Origin: Dokdonia sp. PRO95
Lineage (GTDB): Bacteria; Bacteroidota; Bacteroidia; Flavobacteriales; Flavobacteriaceae
Length of the DNA stretch: 64,000 nucleotides
Reading direction: 5' to 3'
Assembly: GCF_000355805.1 (NCBI RefSeq)
Contig: NZ_CM001837.1
Location: 2,012,155 to 2,076,154, forward strand
Every line of letters begins with the position of its first letter. Position 1 is the stretch's first letter. Position numbers and translations under genes: made by a program. Of this stretch, positions 17,015-24,674 are shown one piece after another. The notes beneath the pieces are model-generated. The model was not told the origin of the DNA, ran no database searches, and saw only the letters and a list, made by a program, of their open reading frames with translations.

Positions 17015-17113
17015 AATGCCAAATGTTCAGCATCCCTCTAAATCTCCCTTCAAAGGGAGACTTCTAGCTCCTTCCCTTTGAGGGGAAGGTTGAGGTAGGT
17101 GTTGAATGGCATT
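17015..17113. repeat. 99-bp inverted-repeat element
   Basis: Ends AATGCC... and ...GGCATT, with inner complementary blocks CTCCCTTCAAAGGGAG and CCTTCCCTTTGAGGGGAAGG. It has no coding capacity. The blocks resemble the CCCTCTTC/GAAGAGGG repeats at 47.5-48 kb. It fills most of the 335-bp gap between yaaA and the pseudouridine synthase gene. Confidence 0.65.
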
Positions 17114-17152
17114 TAGGGATTAATTCAAAAACTTACTTAAGCATCATAAAAC

Positions 17153-17179
17153 AAAAAAGCAACCCCAAAAGGAGTTGCT
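17153..17179 (-). terminator. intrinsic terminator after pseudouridine synthase gene
   Basis: AGCAAC/GTTGCT stem extended by CC/GG pairs, then six Ts on the minus strand. Confidence 0.7.
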
Positions 17180-17197
17180 GCTTGTTGTTATGAGTAA

Positions 17198-17211
17198 GCT
17201 TTCGCGAAAGC
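17198..17211. repeat. TTTCGCGAAA palindrome, copy 8 (intergenic)
   Basis: 14-bp form GCTTTCGCGAAAGC; 12 bp after the pseudouridine synthase stop codon and before its terminator, so within the transcript. Confidence 0.88.
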
Positions 17212-17222
17212 GTAAAAAAATC

Positions 17223-18266
17223 TTACTGCTCTTTGCTGTGTACGGCATAGGCGCGCCACTTTTCTATACAACCTGCCATATCTTCTGGGATAGGAGTTTC
17301 AAAACGTTTGTACTCGCCTGTTGTGGGGTGTACAAAACCAAGCGTTTTTGCGTGTAGTGCCTGGCGTGGTAATATTTTGAAACAGTTATCTACAAACTGC
17401 TTATACTTGGTAAATGAAGTTCCTTTTAAGATGGCATTACCGCCGTAACGCTCATCGTTAAAGAGGGTGTGGCCTATGTGCTTCATGTGCACACGTATCT
17501 GGTGTGTGCGTCCCGTCTCAAGCTTACAGCTTACGAGTGTTACATAGCCTAGACGCTCTATTACTTTATAATGAGTAACAGCTGGTTTACCTTGATCTGC
17601 TTCGTCTCCGTAAAAAACGGTGTTTTGTAATCTGTTTTTAGGGTGACGGCCTATGTTTCCTTCTATCGTTCCCTCGTCTTCTGTTACGTTACCCCATACG
17701 ATAGCAACATATTCTCTCTCTGTTGTTTTATTAAAAAACTGCTTAGAAAGGTGAGTCATTGCTTGCTCCGTTTTGGCAACTACAAGTAGTCCGCTCGTAT
17801 CTTTATCGATACGGTGTACAAGTCCTGGTCTATCACTGGAGTTGTTGGGGAGGTTATCTACGTGGTGGATAAGTGCATTAATAAGCGTTCCAGAGTAGTT
17901 ACCATGCCCTGGGTGCACTACCATTCCTGCAGGTTTGTTGACTACCATAAGTTGGTCGTCTTCATAAACCACATCAATATCAATATCTTCTGGGGTAAGT
18001 AAAAACTCGTGTGGTGGGTGCTCAAACATGGCACGTACCACGTCTCCAGCTTTTACCTTATAATTTTGTTTTACAACAATATTATTCACTTGAATGCTAC
18101 CATTTTTGGCAGCCTTCTGGATTTTATTACGGGTAGCATTTTCTACAAAATTCATTAAGAACTTATCTACACGTAATGGTTCTTGACCTTTGCTTGCAGT
18201 AAAACTGTAGTGCTCGTAAAGTTCGTCGTCTTGAGGTTCTGGACCTATGGGTTGTTCTTCGTTCAT
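17223..18266 (-). CDS. RluA-family 23S rRNA pseudouridine synthase (RluD-like)
   Basis: 347 residues. An S4 RNA-binding domain at about 28-90 (RVDKFLMNFVENATRNKIQ) is followed by the catalytic domain with GLVHRIDKDTSGLLVVAKT (about 149-167), whose Asp attacks the uridine. GRTHQIRVHMKHIGH and the closing HAKTLGFVHP are also typical. It converts uridines to pseudouridine in 23S rRNA. Three bp separate it from the PASTA gene upstream; the pair is one transcript. Confidence 0.9.
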   Translation of the reverse strand: MNEEQPIGPEPQDDELYEHYSFTASKGQEPLRVDKFLMNFVENATRNKIQKAAKNGSIQVNNIVVKQNYKVKAGDVVRAMFEHPPHEFLLTPEDIDIDVVYEDDQLMVVNKPAGMVVHPGHGNYSGTLINALIHHVDNLPNNSSDRPGLVHRIDKDTSGLLVVAKTEQAMTHLSKQFFNKTTEREYVAIVWGNVTEDEGTIEGNIGRHPKNRLQNTVFYGDEADQGKPAVTHYKVIERLGYVTLVSCKLETGRTHQIRVHMKHIGHTLFNDERYGGNAILKGTSFTKYKQFVDNCFKILPRQALHAKTLGFVHPTTGEYKRFETPIPEDMAGCIEKWRAYAVHSKEQ

Positions 18267-18269
18267 TGT

Positions 18270-18863
18270 TTAGTTTTCGTCTGATGAGTCATCAGAAATA
18301 GCGTCGCGGTAATCACCTTTACCATTACCTAGTACTAGGTCGATAACAGAAGTTTTTTCTAATCTATCTCCAGCTTTCACTCTCTTTCCTTTGTGTCTTA
18401 TATCTCTTACTTCGTCTTTTCCTATCCAGTCTACATAGGTTACTTTGCCTATCTCAAATCCTAGCGCCTTTAATGAAGGTTCTGCCTGGCGGCGTGTTTT
18501 TCCCACGATAGGAGGTATAGTCATTTTTTGATAACCAGAAGGGTTAAGTACTAAGTATATCTGTCTGTTTTCTTTTACAAATTTCCCAGCGTTAGGCTCT
18601 TGGTCTATTACAGAGTACTTAGGATAATCTGGGTTGAAATTTGCACTGTCTATAATAAAGTAACGCAGCTCTGCATTTTCTAGTTCTTGAGAGACGAGGT
18701 CTAGGGTCATCCCTTTTACATTAGGCACGGCAATACGCTCATCGTGATTTGTGGTGCTTCCTAACCACCATCGAGTGATAAATACTAATGCGATGATGAT
18801 GATGACAGCAAGTACAATTTGTTTAACAAATGCTTTGCTCACTAGAAATTTTAAAAGACTCAT
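18270..18863 (-). CDS. PASTA-domain membrane protein
   Basis: 197 residues. One N-terminal transmembrane helix at about 14-31 is followed by PASTA-like repeats: VPNVKGMTLDLVSQELENA (about 43-61), the region IDQEPNAGKFVKENRQIYLVL, and IPPIVGKTRRQAEPSLKALG (about 117-136). PASTA domains bind peptidoglycan fragments and usually sit on kinases or PBPs; here there is no kinase. The divergent neighbour is D-Ala-D-Ala ligase, which supports a cell-wall connection (inference). Confidence 0.85.
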   Translation of the reverse strand: MSLLKFLVSKAFVKQIVLAVIIIIALVFITRWWLGSTTNHDERIAVPNVKGMTLDLVSQELENAELRYFIIDSANFNPDYPKYSVIDQEPNAGKFVKENRQIYLVLNPSGYQKMTIPPIVGKTRRQAEPSLKALGFEIGKVTYVDWIGKDEVRDIRHKGKRVKAGDRLEKTSVIDLVLGNGKGDYRDAISDDSSDEN

Positions 18864-18885
18864 AGACGGGTTGTGGTTAAGGGTG

Positions 18886-18893
18886 CAAATATA
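18886..18893 (-). promoter_or_regulatory. -7 box of the PASTA/pseudouridine synthase operon
   Basis: Perfect TATATTTG followed by GCACCC, the same string as in the three tRNA promoters; 22 bp before the PASTA ATG. Confidence 0.6.
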
Positions 18894-18992
18894 TAAAATA
18901 GATAGCCTATTTGGTGTAGGTATGATTATACCTATTTTTACATTAACGTTAATGAGACAGATTTAGTTTTGTCTTTTCAAATTTTCACGAAA

Positions 18993-19988
18993 GTGCAGAA
19001 AAAAAATATCGCCGTTTTAATGGGTGGCTACAGTAGCGAGTATGAAATATCGCTTAATAGTGGTGCCACCGTAGTTGCTTCTTTAGATAAAGAAAAATAC
19101 AAAGTATATGCCGTGCACATCCTTACCGAGGGGTGGTTTTGTGTGGTAGATGGTGAGCGATTTACGATAGATAAAGGTGACTTTAGCTTTAAAGACGCTT
19201 CCGCGAAAAAGGTAACCTTTGACGCCTGTTACAATACCATACACGGAACGCCGGGCGAGGACGGAAAACTACAAGCCTACTTGGAATTGCTAGGAATCCC
19301 ACAGACAAGTTGTGGTTTTTATGAGAGTGCAATGACGTTTAATAAGCGTGACACACTAAGCGTGTTGAGTTCATACGGCGTGCCAATGGCGCAATCTGTA
19401 TACGTAAATAAGGGCGATGAGATTGATATGTCTTTTAAAAACCTGCTTGCTATAAAAGTGGGCTACCCTTGTTTTGTAAAGCCTAACCGCGCAGGTTCTA
19501 GTTATGGAGTGAGTAAGGTGTACAAAGAAGGTGATCTTATAGCGGCTCTAGATAATGCCTTTAAGGAAGATAATCAGGTTTTGATTGAGTCATTTTTGAG
19601 CGGGACAGAAGTATCTGTAGGAGTGTATGATTTTGGCAATGGGGCAGAGGTGCTTCCAGTTTGTGAGATTGTACCAGATGGAGATTTTTTTAGTCTAGAA
19701 GCAAAGTACTCTGGAAAATCACAAGAAATTGTACCAGCAAGACTAGATGAGCGTGAGACGGCAGATGTGCAGGGACTTACAAAGGGTATTTATGAATTGC
19801 TGGGTCTTAAGGGGATTTGCCGTATAGATTTTATCTTTCACGAGGGTAAACCGCATTTTGTTGAGGTAAATACTAATCCTGGTCTCTCAAAAGAGAGTAT
19901 CATCCCAAGAGAGTTTAAAGCAGCTGGATTATCACTTACAGAAGTGTTTGGCAAAGCTATAGAAGTAGCGATTAGAAATAACAGTTAA
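18993..19988 (+). CDS. ddl: D-alanine--D-alanine ligase
   Basis: ATP-grasp enzyme joining two D-Ala for peptidoglycan. The frame can start with TTG at 18969, but GTG at 18993 gives QKKNIAVLMGGYSSEYE right after the start, the usual N-terminus of flavobacterial Ddl (331 residues), and the next ATG would cut the first beta strand. Motifs: GGYSSEYEISLNSG, FVKPNRAGSSYGVSKV (ATP loop), ICRIDF and FVEVNTNPGLSKESIIP (Mg and D-Ala site). Together with the divergent PASTA gene it forms a small wall-related region. Confidence 0.92.
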   Translation: MQKKNIAVLMGGYSSEYEISLNSGATVVASLDKEKYKVYAVHILTEGWFCVVDGERFTIDKGDFSFKDASAKKVTFDACYNTIHGTPGEDGKLQAYLELLGIPQTSCGFYESAMTFNKRDTLSVLSSYGVPMAQSVYVNKGDEIDMSFKNLLAIKVGYPCFVKPNRAGSSYGVSKVYKEGDLIAALDNAFKEDNQVLIESFLSGTEVSVGVYDFGNGAEVLPVCEIVPDGDFFSLEAKYSGKSQEIVPARLDERETADVQGLTKGIYELLGLKGICRIDFIFHEGKPHFVEVNTNPGLSKESIIPREFKAAGLSLTEVFGKAIEVAIRNNS

Positions 19989-20011
19989 ATTTACAGAGGT
20001 AGTATCCTTGA

Positions 20012-20036
20012 GATTCTCGCTTTTGCGGGAATGACA
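20012..20036. repeat. dispersed TGTCATTCC hairpin repeat, copy a
   Basis: ATTCTCGC-TTTT-GCGGGAAT followed by GACA, a near-perfect hairpin between ddl and coaD. The same pattern, TGTCATTCCNGC-loop-GCNNGAAT on the complement, recurs at 21620-21643. Confidence 0.6.
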
Positions 20037-20050
20037 TTAAGATTAAGATT

Positions 20051-20548
20051 ATGAAAAGAAAGGCAGTATTTCCGGGGAGTTTTGATCCCATTACACTTGG
20101 GCATTACGATATAATAGAACGAGGTCTTACACTCTTTGACGAGATAATACTTGCTATAGGTGTCAACTCAGATAAAAAATATATGTTTTCTCTAGAGCAG
20201 CGCAAGCAGTTTCTAGAAGATACGTTTAAAGATGAGCCACGCATTAAAGTAATGACCTATAAAGGTCTCACTATAGACTTTTGTAAAGAGCAAGAAAGCG
20301 AGTTCATTTTAAGAGGACTACGTAATCCTGGAGATTTTGAGTTTGAAAAGGCAATCGCCCATACTAACAGAAAATTATCTGGTATCGAGACCGTATTCTT
20401 ACTTACGAGTTCTGGTAAGAGCTATATATCTTCTTCCATAGTACGTGATGTAATACGTAACGGTGGTGACTGCTCTGGTCTAGTACCAGATGTGGTTGAG
20501 CCTTGCGCAATTAAAATCTGGAAAGAGATACAAGCAAAAGCAAAATAA
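20051..20548 (+). CDS. coaD: phosphopantetheine adenylyltransferase
   Basis: 165 residues, standard length. Transfers AMP from ATP to 4'-phosphopantetheine, the fourth step of CoA synthesis. GSFDPITLGHYDII (about 8-21) holds the TxGH nucleotidyltransferase motif, LRGLRNPGDFEFE (about 88-100) the substrate loop, and SSSIVRDV (about 126-133) the second ATP motif. It follows ddl by 62 bp that contain a hairpin repeat. Confidence 0.95.
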   Translation: MKRKAVFPGSFDPITLGHYDIIERGLTLFDEIILAIGVNSDKKYMFSLEQRKQFLEDTFKDEPRIKVMTYKGLTIDFCKEQESEFILRGLRNPGDFEFEKAIAHTNRKLSGIETVFLLTSSGKSYISSSIVRDVIRNGGDCSGLVPDVVEPCAIKIWKEIQAKAK

Positions 20549-20567
20549 AGCTCAAAACCTTTATCCA

Positions 20568-20593
20568 TAAAAAAGCCGCCCACTGGGCGGCTT
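20568..20593 (-). terminator. intrinsic terminator
   Basis: AGCCGCCC/GGGCGGCT stem with loop ACT; the T-run is on the minus strand, so it ends the small minus-strand gene upstream of it; it may also stop coaD transcripts. Confidence 0.8.
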
Positions 20594-20624
20594 TCACCAT
20601 TTATATATATAATCTAAAACCTAA

Positions 20625-20765
20625 TTACTTCTTATTCTGCTGTTCTTTGATGGTCTTTTTATCGATATCAAAGTCGTTTGTAGTTTGATTTATATTTCCC
20701 GTTGGATTGGTCGGGTTAGTTTGCTCTACTTTTCTTTCAAATTTACGTTCCATAATCTTTTTCAT
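20625..20765 (-). CDS. small hydrophilic protein, unknown
   Basis: 46 codons from the ATG at 20765 (a second ATG at 20753 would give 42). The product begins MKKIMERKFERKVEQTNP and ends KEQQNKK: highly charged, no hydrophobic stretch, Asn/Thr-rich in the middle. It has an own strong terminator downstream on its strand and lies between coaD and trpA, 78 bp from the trpA stop, so it could be read from the trp operon. No family recognised; coding status rests on the clean frame and terminator. Confidence 0.5.
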   Translation of the reverse strand: MKKIMERKFERKVEQTNPTNPTGNINQTTNDFDIDKKTIKEQQNKK

Positions 20766-20843
20766 TTTTAAGTTGATATAAAGATAAAAATCACGGTTGT
20801 TAATTCGTCTTAAAGGCTTGTTAGTCTTAGGTTAAAGTGTTGA

Positions 20844-21605
20844 TTATCTTATGGTTTCTACAAAGCTAGCCACACTGTTTGCTCCATTCTTAGTAATATG
20901 CTTTATAAAAGCACTTCCTATAATGGCTCCTTTTTGATGGGTAGTGGCCGCGTTAAAAGTTTCCTCATTACTTATCCCAAAACCTACAATCTGCGGATTG
21001 TTAAGATTCATAGCTGCAATACGTTTAAAGTAATCTTCTGTGCTGTTACCAAAACCGCTCGTAGCGCCCGTCGTACTCGCACTACTCACCATATAGATAA
21101 ACCCATCACTCGCGGCATCTATCTGTTGTATACGCGCGTCACTAGTTTGTGGTGTGATTAGGAATACATTAATAAGTCCGTACTTTTCAAAAATCTCTTT
21201 ATACTCCGCTTCATATTCGGCAAGTGGTAAGTCTGGCATAATAATACCATCTATCCCTATTTCTTGACATCGCTTACAGAATTTCTCAACCCCATATTGT
21301 AACATCGGGTTAAAGTAACCCATCACAATAAGCGGTATATGTATGGTCTCACGAATACCGTCTAGCTGGCTAAACAACTTTTCGGTAGTCATCCCATTAT
21401 GAAGTGCAGCAGTACTTGACTCTTGAATAGTAGGCCCATCTGCCAGCGGATCTGAAAATGGTAATCCTATCTCCACCATATCTACACCACTTTCTTGAAG
21501 CTGCGTTAAGACAGAAACAGTATCATCTATGGCTGGATATCCAGCAGTGAAGTATAAGCTTAGTAGCTTTTTATCTTCTTGTAATTTTTCTTTTATTCTA
21601 TTCAT
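20844..21605 (-). CDS. trpA: tryptophan synthase alpha chain
   Basis: 253 residues, TIM barrel that releases indole from indole-3-glycerol phosphate. VEIGLPFSDPLADGPTIQ (about 45-62) includes the catalytic Glu, GIIMPDLPLAEYEAE (about 125-139) the catalytic Asp, and the phosphate loops GATSGFG and GFGISN follow. Last gene of the operon; 77 bp from trpB, a gap that contains a hairpin repeat and a palindrome copy. Confidence 0.96.
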   Translation of the reverse strand: MNRIKEKLQEDKKLLSLYFTAGYPAIDDTVSVLTQLQESGVDMVEIGLPFSDPLADGPTIQESSTAALHNGMTTEKLFSQLDGIRETIHIPLIVMGYFNPMLQYGVEKFCKRCQEIGIDGIIMPDLPLAEYEAEYKEIFEKYGLINVFLITPQTSDARIQQIDAASDGFIYMVSSASTTGATSGFGNSTEDYFKRIAAMNLNNPQIVGFGISNEETFNAATTHQKGAIIGSAFIKHITKNGANSVASFVETIR

Positions 21606-21619
21606 CTGAATAAATATTT

Positions 21620-21643
21620 TGTCATTCCTGCCTAAGCCGGAAT
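21620..21643. repeat. dispersed TGTCATTCC hairpin repeat, copy b
   Basis: TGTCATTCCTGC-CTAA-GCCGGAAT between trpB and trpA; the hairpin would form in the mRNA of either strand. Confidence 0.6.
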
Positions 21644-21661
21644 TAATATTGATGTTTATTT

Positions 21662-21677
21662 CGCTTTCGCGAAAGCG
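21662..21677. repeat. TTTCGCGAAA palindrome, copy 9 (between trpB and trpA)
   Basis: Full 16-bp form, 6 bp after the trpB stop codon, inside the trp transcript. Confidence 0.9.
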
Positions 21678-21682
21678 TAGTT

Positions 21683-22882
21683 CTATAAATTAAAATATTC
21701 TATAAACGTATTTAAATCCTTATCACCACGTCCCGAAAGATTGATCACTACGATATCGTCTTTTTTGAATTTTCTAGTTTCAAAAATGGCAAGTGCGTGA
21801 CTAGTCTCAATCGCAGGGATAATACCCTCTAGTTTACTAAGCTCTAGTCCAGCCGTCATCGCATCTGCATCTGTGACAGAGATAAACTCCCCACGCCCAG
21901 AACGGAAGAGGTTTGCGTGCATAGGTCCTACACCAGGGTAATCAAGACCAGCAGAGATAGAGTAAGGCTCTGTAATCTGCCCGTCGTCTGTTTGCATTAA
22001 TAATGTTTTACTGCCGTGTATAATTCCCTCGCGTCCTAGTGCAGAAGTTGCGGCACTCTCACCAGTATCCACTCCTTTACCAGCAGCCTCTACTGCGATA
22101 ATACCTACTTCTGGTTCATCAAGATAATGGTAATATAATCCAGCGGCGTTACTACCACCACCCACACAAGCTACTACATAATCCGGATTTTCTTTTCCTT
22201 CTTTTTCTAGCAACTGCTTCTTAGTTTCCTCAGAAATCACCGACTGAAAACGAGCCACCATATCTGGATAAGGGTGTGGTCCCACCACAGAACCTATGAT
22301 GTAATGTGTGTCTACTGGGTTATTAATCCAGTCACGTATCGCTTCGTTAGTCGCATCTTTTAAGGTTCTACTTCCAGACATTGCTGGTCGTACGGTTGCT
22401 CCTAGCATTTTCATACGAGCCACGTTAGGCGCTTGGCGCTCAATATCTATAGCACCCATATATACGATACATTCTAGTCCCATAAGTGCACACACCGTTG
22501 CTGTAGCAACACCGTGCTGTCCCGCGCCAGTCTCTGCGATAATGCGGTTCTTACCTAGTCGCTTAGCCATAAGAATCTGGCCTATGGTATTATTTACTTT
22601 ATGAGCTCCGGTATGACAGAGATCTTCCCTTTTGAGATATACCTTTGTGCCATACTTTTCGCTAAAGCGTTTTGCATAATAAAGCGGTGTAGGACGACCT
22701 ACATAATCTTTTAAGAGTTGTTTAAACTCCTCTTGAAAAGAAGGCTCCTGCATAATTTGCACATACTGAGAGCGCAGTTCTTCCACGTTAGGATAGAGCA
22801 TCTCTGGAATAAATGCTCCGCCAAAATCTCCGTAGTACCCTCTCTCGTCTGCTTGGTAACTGGTGTTATTTTCTAGTATCAT
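21683..22882 (-). CDS. trpB: tryptophan synthase beta chain
   Basis: 399 residues, the PLP enzyme joining indole and serine. [19 protein letters not shown] (about 84-102) holds the PLP Lys; [14 protein letters not shown] follows; [10 protein letters not shown] (about 230-239) is the phosphate cup; GRGDKD closes. Its ATG overlaps the trpF stop by 4 bp. The genome palindrome has left a weaker trace inside the gene near 22650 (TTTCGCTAAA). Confidence 0.97.
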   Translation of the reverse strand: MILENNTSYQADERGYYGDFGGAFIPEMLYPNVEELRSQYVQIMQEPSFQEEFKQLLKDYVGRPTPLYYAKRFSEKYGTKVYLKREDLCHTGAHKVNNTIGQILMAKRLGKNRIIAETGAGQHGVATATVCALMGLECIVYMGAIDIERQAPNVARMKMLGATVRPAMSGSRTLKDATNEAIRDWINNPVDTHYIIGSVVGPHPYPDMVARFQSVISEETKKQLLEKEGKENPDYVVACVGGGSNAAGLYYHYLDEPEVGIIAVEAAGKGVDTGESAATSALGREGIIHGSKTLLMQTDDGQITEPYSISAGLDYPGVGPMHANLFRSGRGEFISVTDADAMTAGLELSKLEGIIPAIETSHALAIFETRKFKKDDIVVINLSGRGDKDLNTFIEYFNL

Positions 22883-23508
22883 AGCTGCAATACTTTTTTA
22901 AATTCGGTTAATTTTTCAATATTTTTTAATCCTGGTTTATCCTCAAATTTGCTATTTACGTCTAGTGCGATAATAGGCAAATCTGTTGCCAGTATTTTTT
23001 TTACTTTTTCTACTTCTTCTAGTCCTATGCCGCCACTTAAAATGATAGGCGTTTGGGATGTGTAATTTTTTAAAACACTCCAGTCAAAGGTGTAGCCGTT
23101 GCCTCCTTTTTCTTTTCCCTTTGTGTCAAAAAGGAATGCATCTACAAGGCCCTCGTAAGGTATGAGCTGCTCAAAGTCAAAACTGTCTTTGATTCCAAAA
23201 ACTTTCCAAATCTTGAGGTCTCGACTGCGCTCGACCAGACAAGCTTGAAGTTCTTTTATGTATTCAGGGGATTCGCTCCCGTGTAACTGGATTACGTTGA
23301 GGTTGTGTTGTGTTATTTTCGCTTTCGCGAAAGCAATATCAGCATCTACAAAAACTCCTACGCGGTCAATTCCCTCAGGTAATTCTGGAATCGCTAGGTC
23401 GCCAAAATCTCGTTTGCTCTTCTCATAAAATATAAAGCCAAGATAGTCTGGCTGCAACGCAGCGACCTCTTGTGTGTTATATTTCATACCGCATATTTTG
23501 ATTTTCAT
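22879..23508 (-). CDS. trpF: phosphoribosylanthranilate isomerase
   Basis: 209 residues. [12 protein letters not shown] at the start holds the catalytic Cys, and FLFDTKGK (about 128-135) the catalytic Asp. Two repeats are built into the reading frame. The palindrome encodes AFAKA in [12 protein letters not shown]; a second repeat (23217-23236) encodes VERSRDL between helix 4 and the next strand, apparently as an extra surface loop. Both keep the frame and the catalytic residues, so the enzyme should work. Confidence 0.93.
   Translation of the reverse strand: MKIKICGMKYNTQEVAALQPDYLGFIFYEKSKRDFGDLAIPELPEGIDRVGVFVDADIAFAKAKITQHNLNVIQLHGSESPEYIKELQACLVERSRDLKIWKVFGIKDSFDFEQLIPYEGLVDAFLFDTKGKEKGGNGYTFDWSVLKNYTSQTPIILSGGIGLEEVEKVKKILATDLPIIALDVNSKFEDKPGLKNIEKLTEFKKVLQL
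23217..23236. repeat. CTCGACTGCGCTCGA-type repeat inside trpF
   Basis: The string TCTCGACTGCGCTCGACC resembles a short hairpin repeat frequent in flavobacterial genomes (family recalled from memory). Here it lies in frame in trpF and adds about seven residues. Confidence 0.55.
23320..23334. repeat. TTTCGCGAAA palindrome, copy 10 (inside trpF)
   Basis: 14-15 bp form, read AFAKA. Confidence 0.9.
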
Positions 23509-23894
23509 TTTGCGTCTTTCTCTATGAGATTATCTAATATTTCTTTTGCTTGTGGAGTAAGGAACTCTCTAGTGAGGGCAACTTCCTTAGTGCCTTGAGC
23601 GAGTATATAATCTCCCGCAAAATATTTTTTCTTAGTCAGTTTTGAAAAAGCAAGCTCTTTCTTGCCGATACCTAAAAAACCTTTTATGGTAATACTTGAT
23701 TGATTTATTTGGAGCCATCCCTGACGTTTTAATATTGCATAAACTATGAGATGTAAAATTCCCCAAGGGAAAAACCAATCAAGAGCACCAAAATCACCTT
23801 CTATGATAATGGTTATAAGTCCGAGTATGGTGTAAGCCAGGCCAGTCCAGAGGTAGTAGCGTAGCTGCTTGTTAGAGTAAGGAACGTTTATCAT
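23505..23894 (-). CDS. small membrane protein in trp operon, unknown
   Basis: 129 residues. Two hydrophobic helices at about 12-31 and 38-55 are followed by a soluble part of beta character (INQSSITIKGFLGIGKKELAFSKLTK, YILAQGTKEVALTREFL) that resembles a PH-like domain of small bacterial membrane proteins. It overlaps trpF by 4 bp and trpC by one base, so it is translated with them. No link to tryptophan is evident; function unknown. Confidence 0.72.
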   Translation of the reverse strand: MINVPYSNKQLRYYLWTGLAYTILGLITIIIEGDFGALDWFFPWGILHLIVYAILKRQGWLQINQSSITIKGFLGIGKKELAFSKLTKKKYFAGDYILAQGTKEVALTREFLTPQAKEILDNLIEKDAK

Positions 23895-24673
23895 TAATCT
23901 AGCTGTTTTATGAAAGTAGCGGCACTTTCACCTGGGTTATCTGTTTTCATAAAATTTTCACCTATAAGGAAACCTTGAAAACCGTGTGGCTTTAATTCTT
24001 TGATCGCCTCTACAGAACTGATACCACTTTCTGATACTTTTACAAACTCATCTGGAATTTGCTTGATGAGTTCTTTGCTCGTCTCTAGGCTTACTTCAAA
24101 GGTCTTTAGGTTTCGGTTGTTGATGCCTAGCATATCTACAGAAGGCATAATAGACTTCTGTAATTCTTTTTCATTATGAGATTCACAAAGAACATCGAGA
24201 CCAAGACTTTTTGCAAAGGTTGAAAACTGCTCTATTTGCTTTCGCGAAAGCGTAGCTGCAATAAGTAATATCGCATCTGCACCGTAGGCTTTGGCCTCAA
24301 GAATCTGGTATTCATCTACTATAAACTCCTTACGCAATAGCGGAAACTGTGCTGCTGCTCTGGCAAGTAATAAGTCATCTAGCGAGCCACCAAAATATTT
24401 CCCATCTGTAAGTACAGACATCCCGCTCACGCCTGCCTGCTCATAACCACTTGCGACATCTTGAACGCTCAGGCTGTTGTTTATAACAGACTTGCTAGGA
24501 GATCTTCTTTTATGCTCTGCAATAATCCCAGAGCCTGTACTTACTGCTTTTGCAAGTGATGCCGTAGCTCTCTCAAAAAGCACAGATTGCTCTAGCTGGC
24601 TCACAGGGATGAGACTTTTTCTCAACGCTACTTCCTTGATTTTATCTGCTGTAATTTTATCTAGTATGGTCAT
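23894..24673 (-). CDS. trpC: indole-3-glycerol phosphate synthase
   Basis: 259 residues, TIM barrel. EHKRRSPSKSVIN (about 53-65) contains the catalytic Glu and Lys, VLTDGKYFGGSLDDL (about 86-100) and RKEFIVDEYQI (about 114-124) follow, and LGINNRNLKTFEV and VSESGI complete the site. A palindrome copy near residue 142 is read in a different frame from the others, giving LSRK. Not fused to trpF, which is a separate gene here. Confidence 0.96.
   Translation of the reverse strand: MTILDKITADKIKEVALRKSLIPVSQLEQSVLFERATASLAKAVSTGSGIIAEHKRRSPSKSVINNSLSVQDVASGYEQAGVSGMSVLTDGKYFGGSLDDLLLARAAAQFPLLRKEFIVDEYQILEAKAYGADAILLIAATLSRKQIEQFSTFAKSLGLDVLCESHNEKELQKSIMPSVDMLGINNRNLKTFEVSLETSKELIKQIPDEFVKVSESGISSVEAIKELKPHGFQGFLIGENFMKTDNPGESAATFIKQLD
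24238..24251. repeat. TTTCGCGAAA palindrome, copy 11 (inside trpC)
   Basis: 14-bp form; the only copy inside a gene read as LSRK rather than AFAKA. Confidence 0.9.
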
Positions 24674-24674
24674 C

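Noticed and set aside
22640-22670. Further copy of the palindrome in trpB
   Set aside because: TTTCGCTAAAGCG has a mismatch in the core; counted only as a possible decayed trace.
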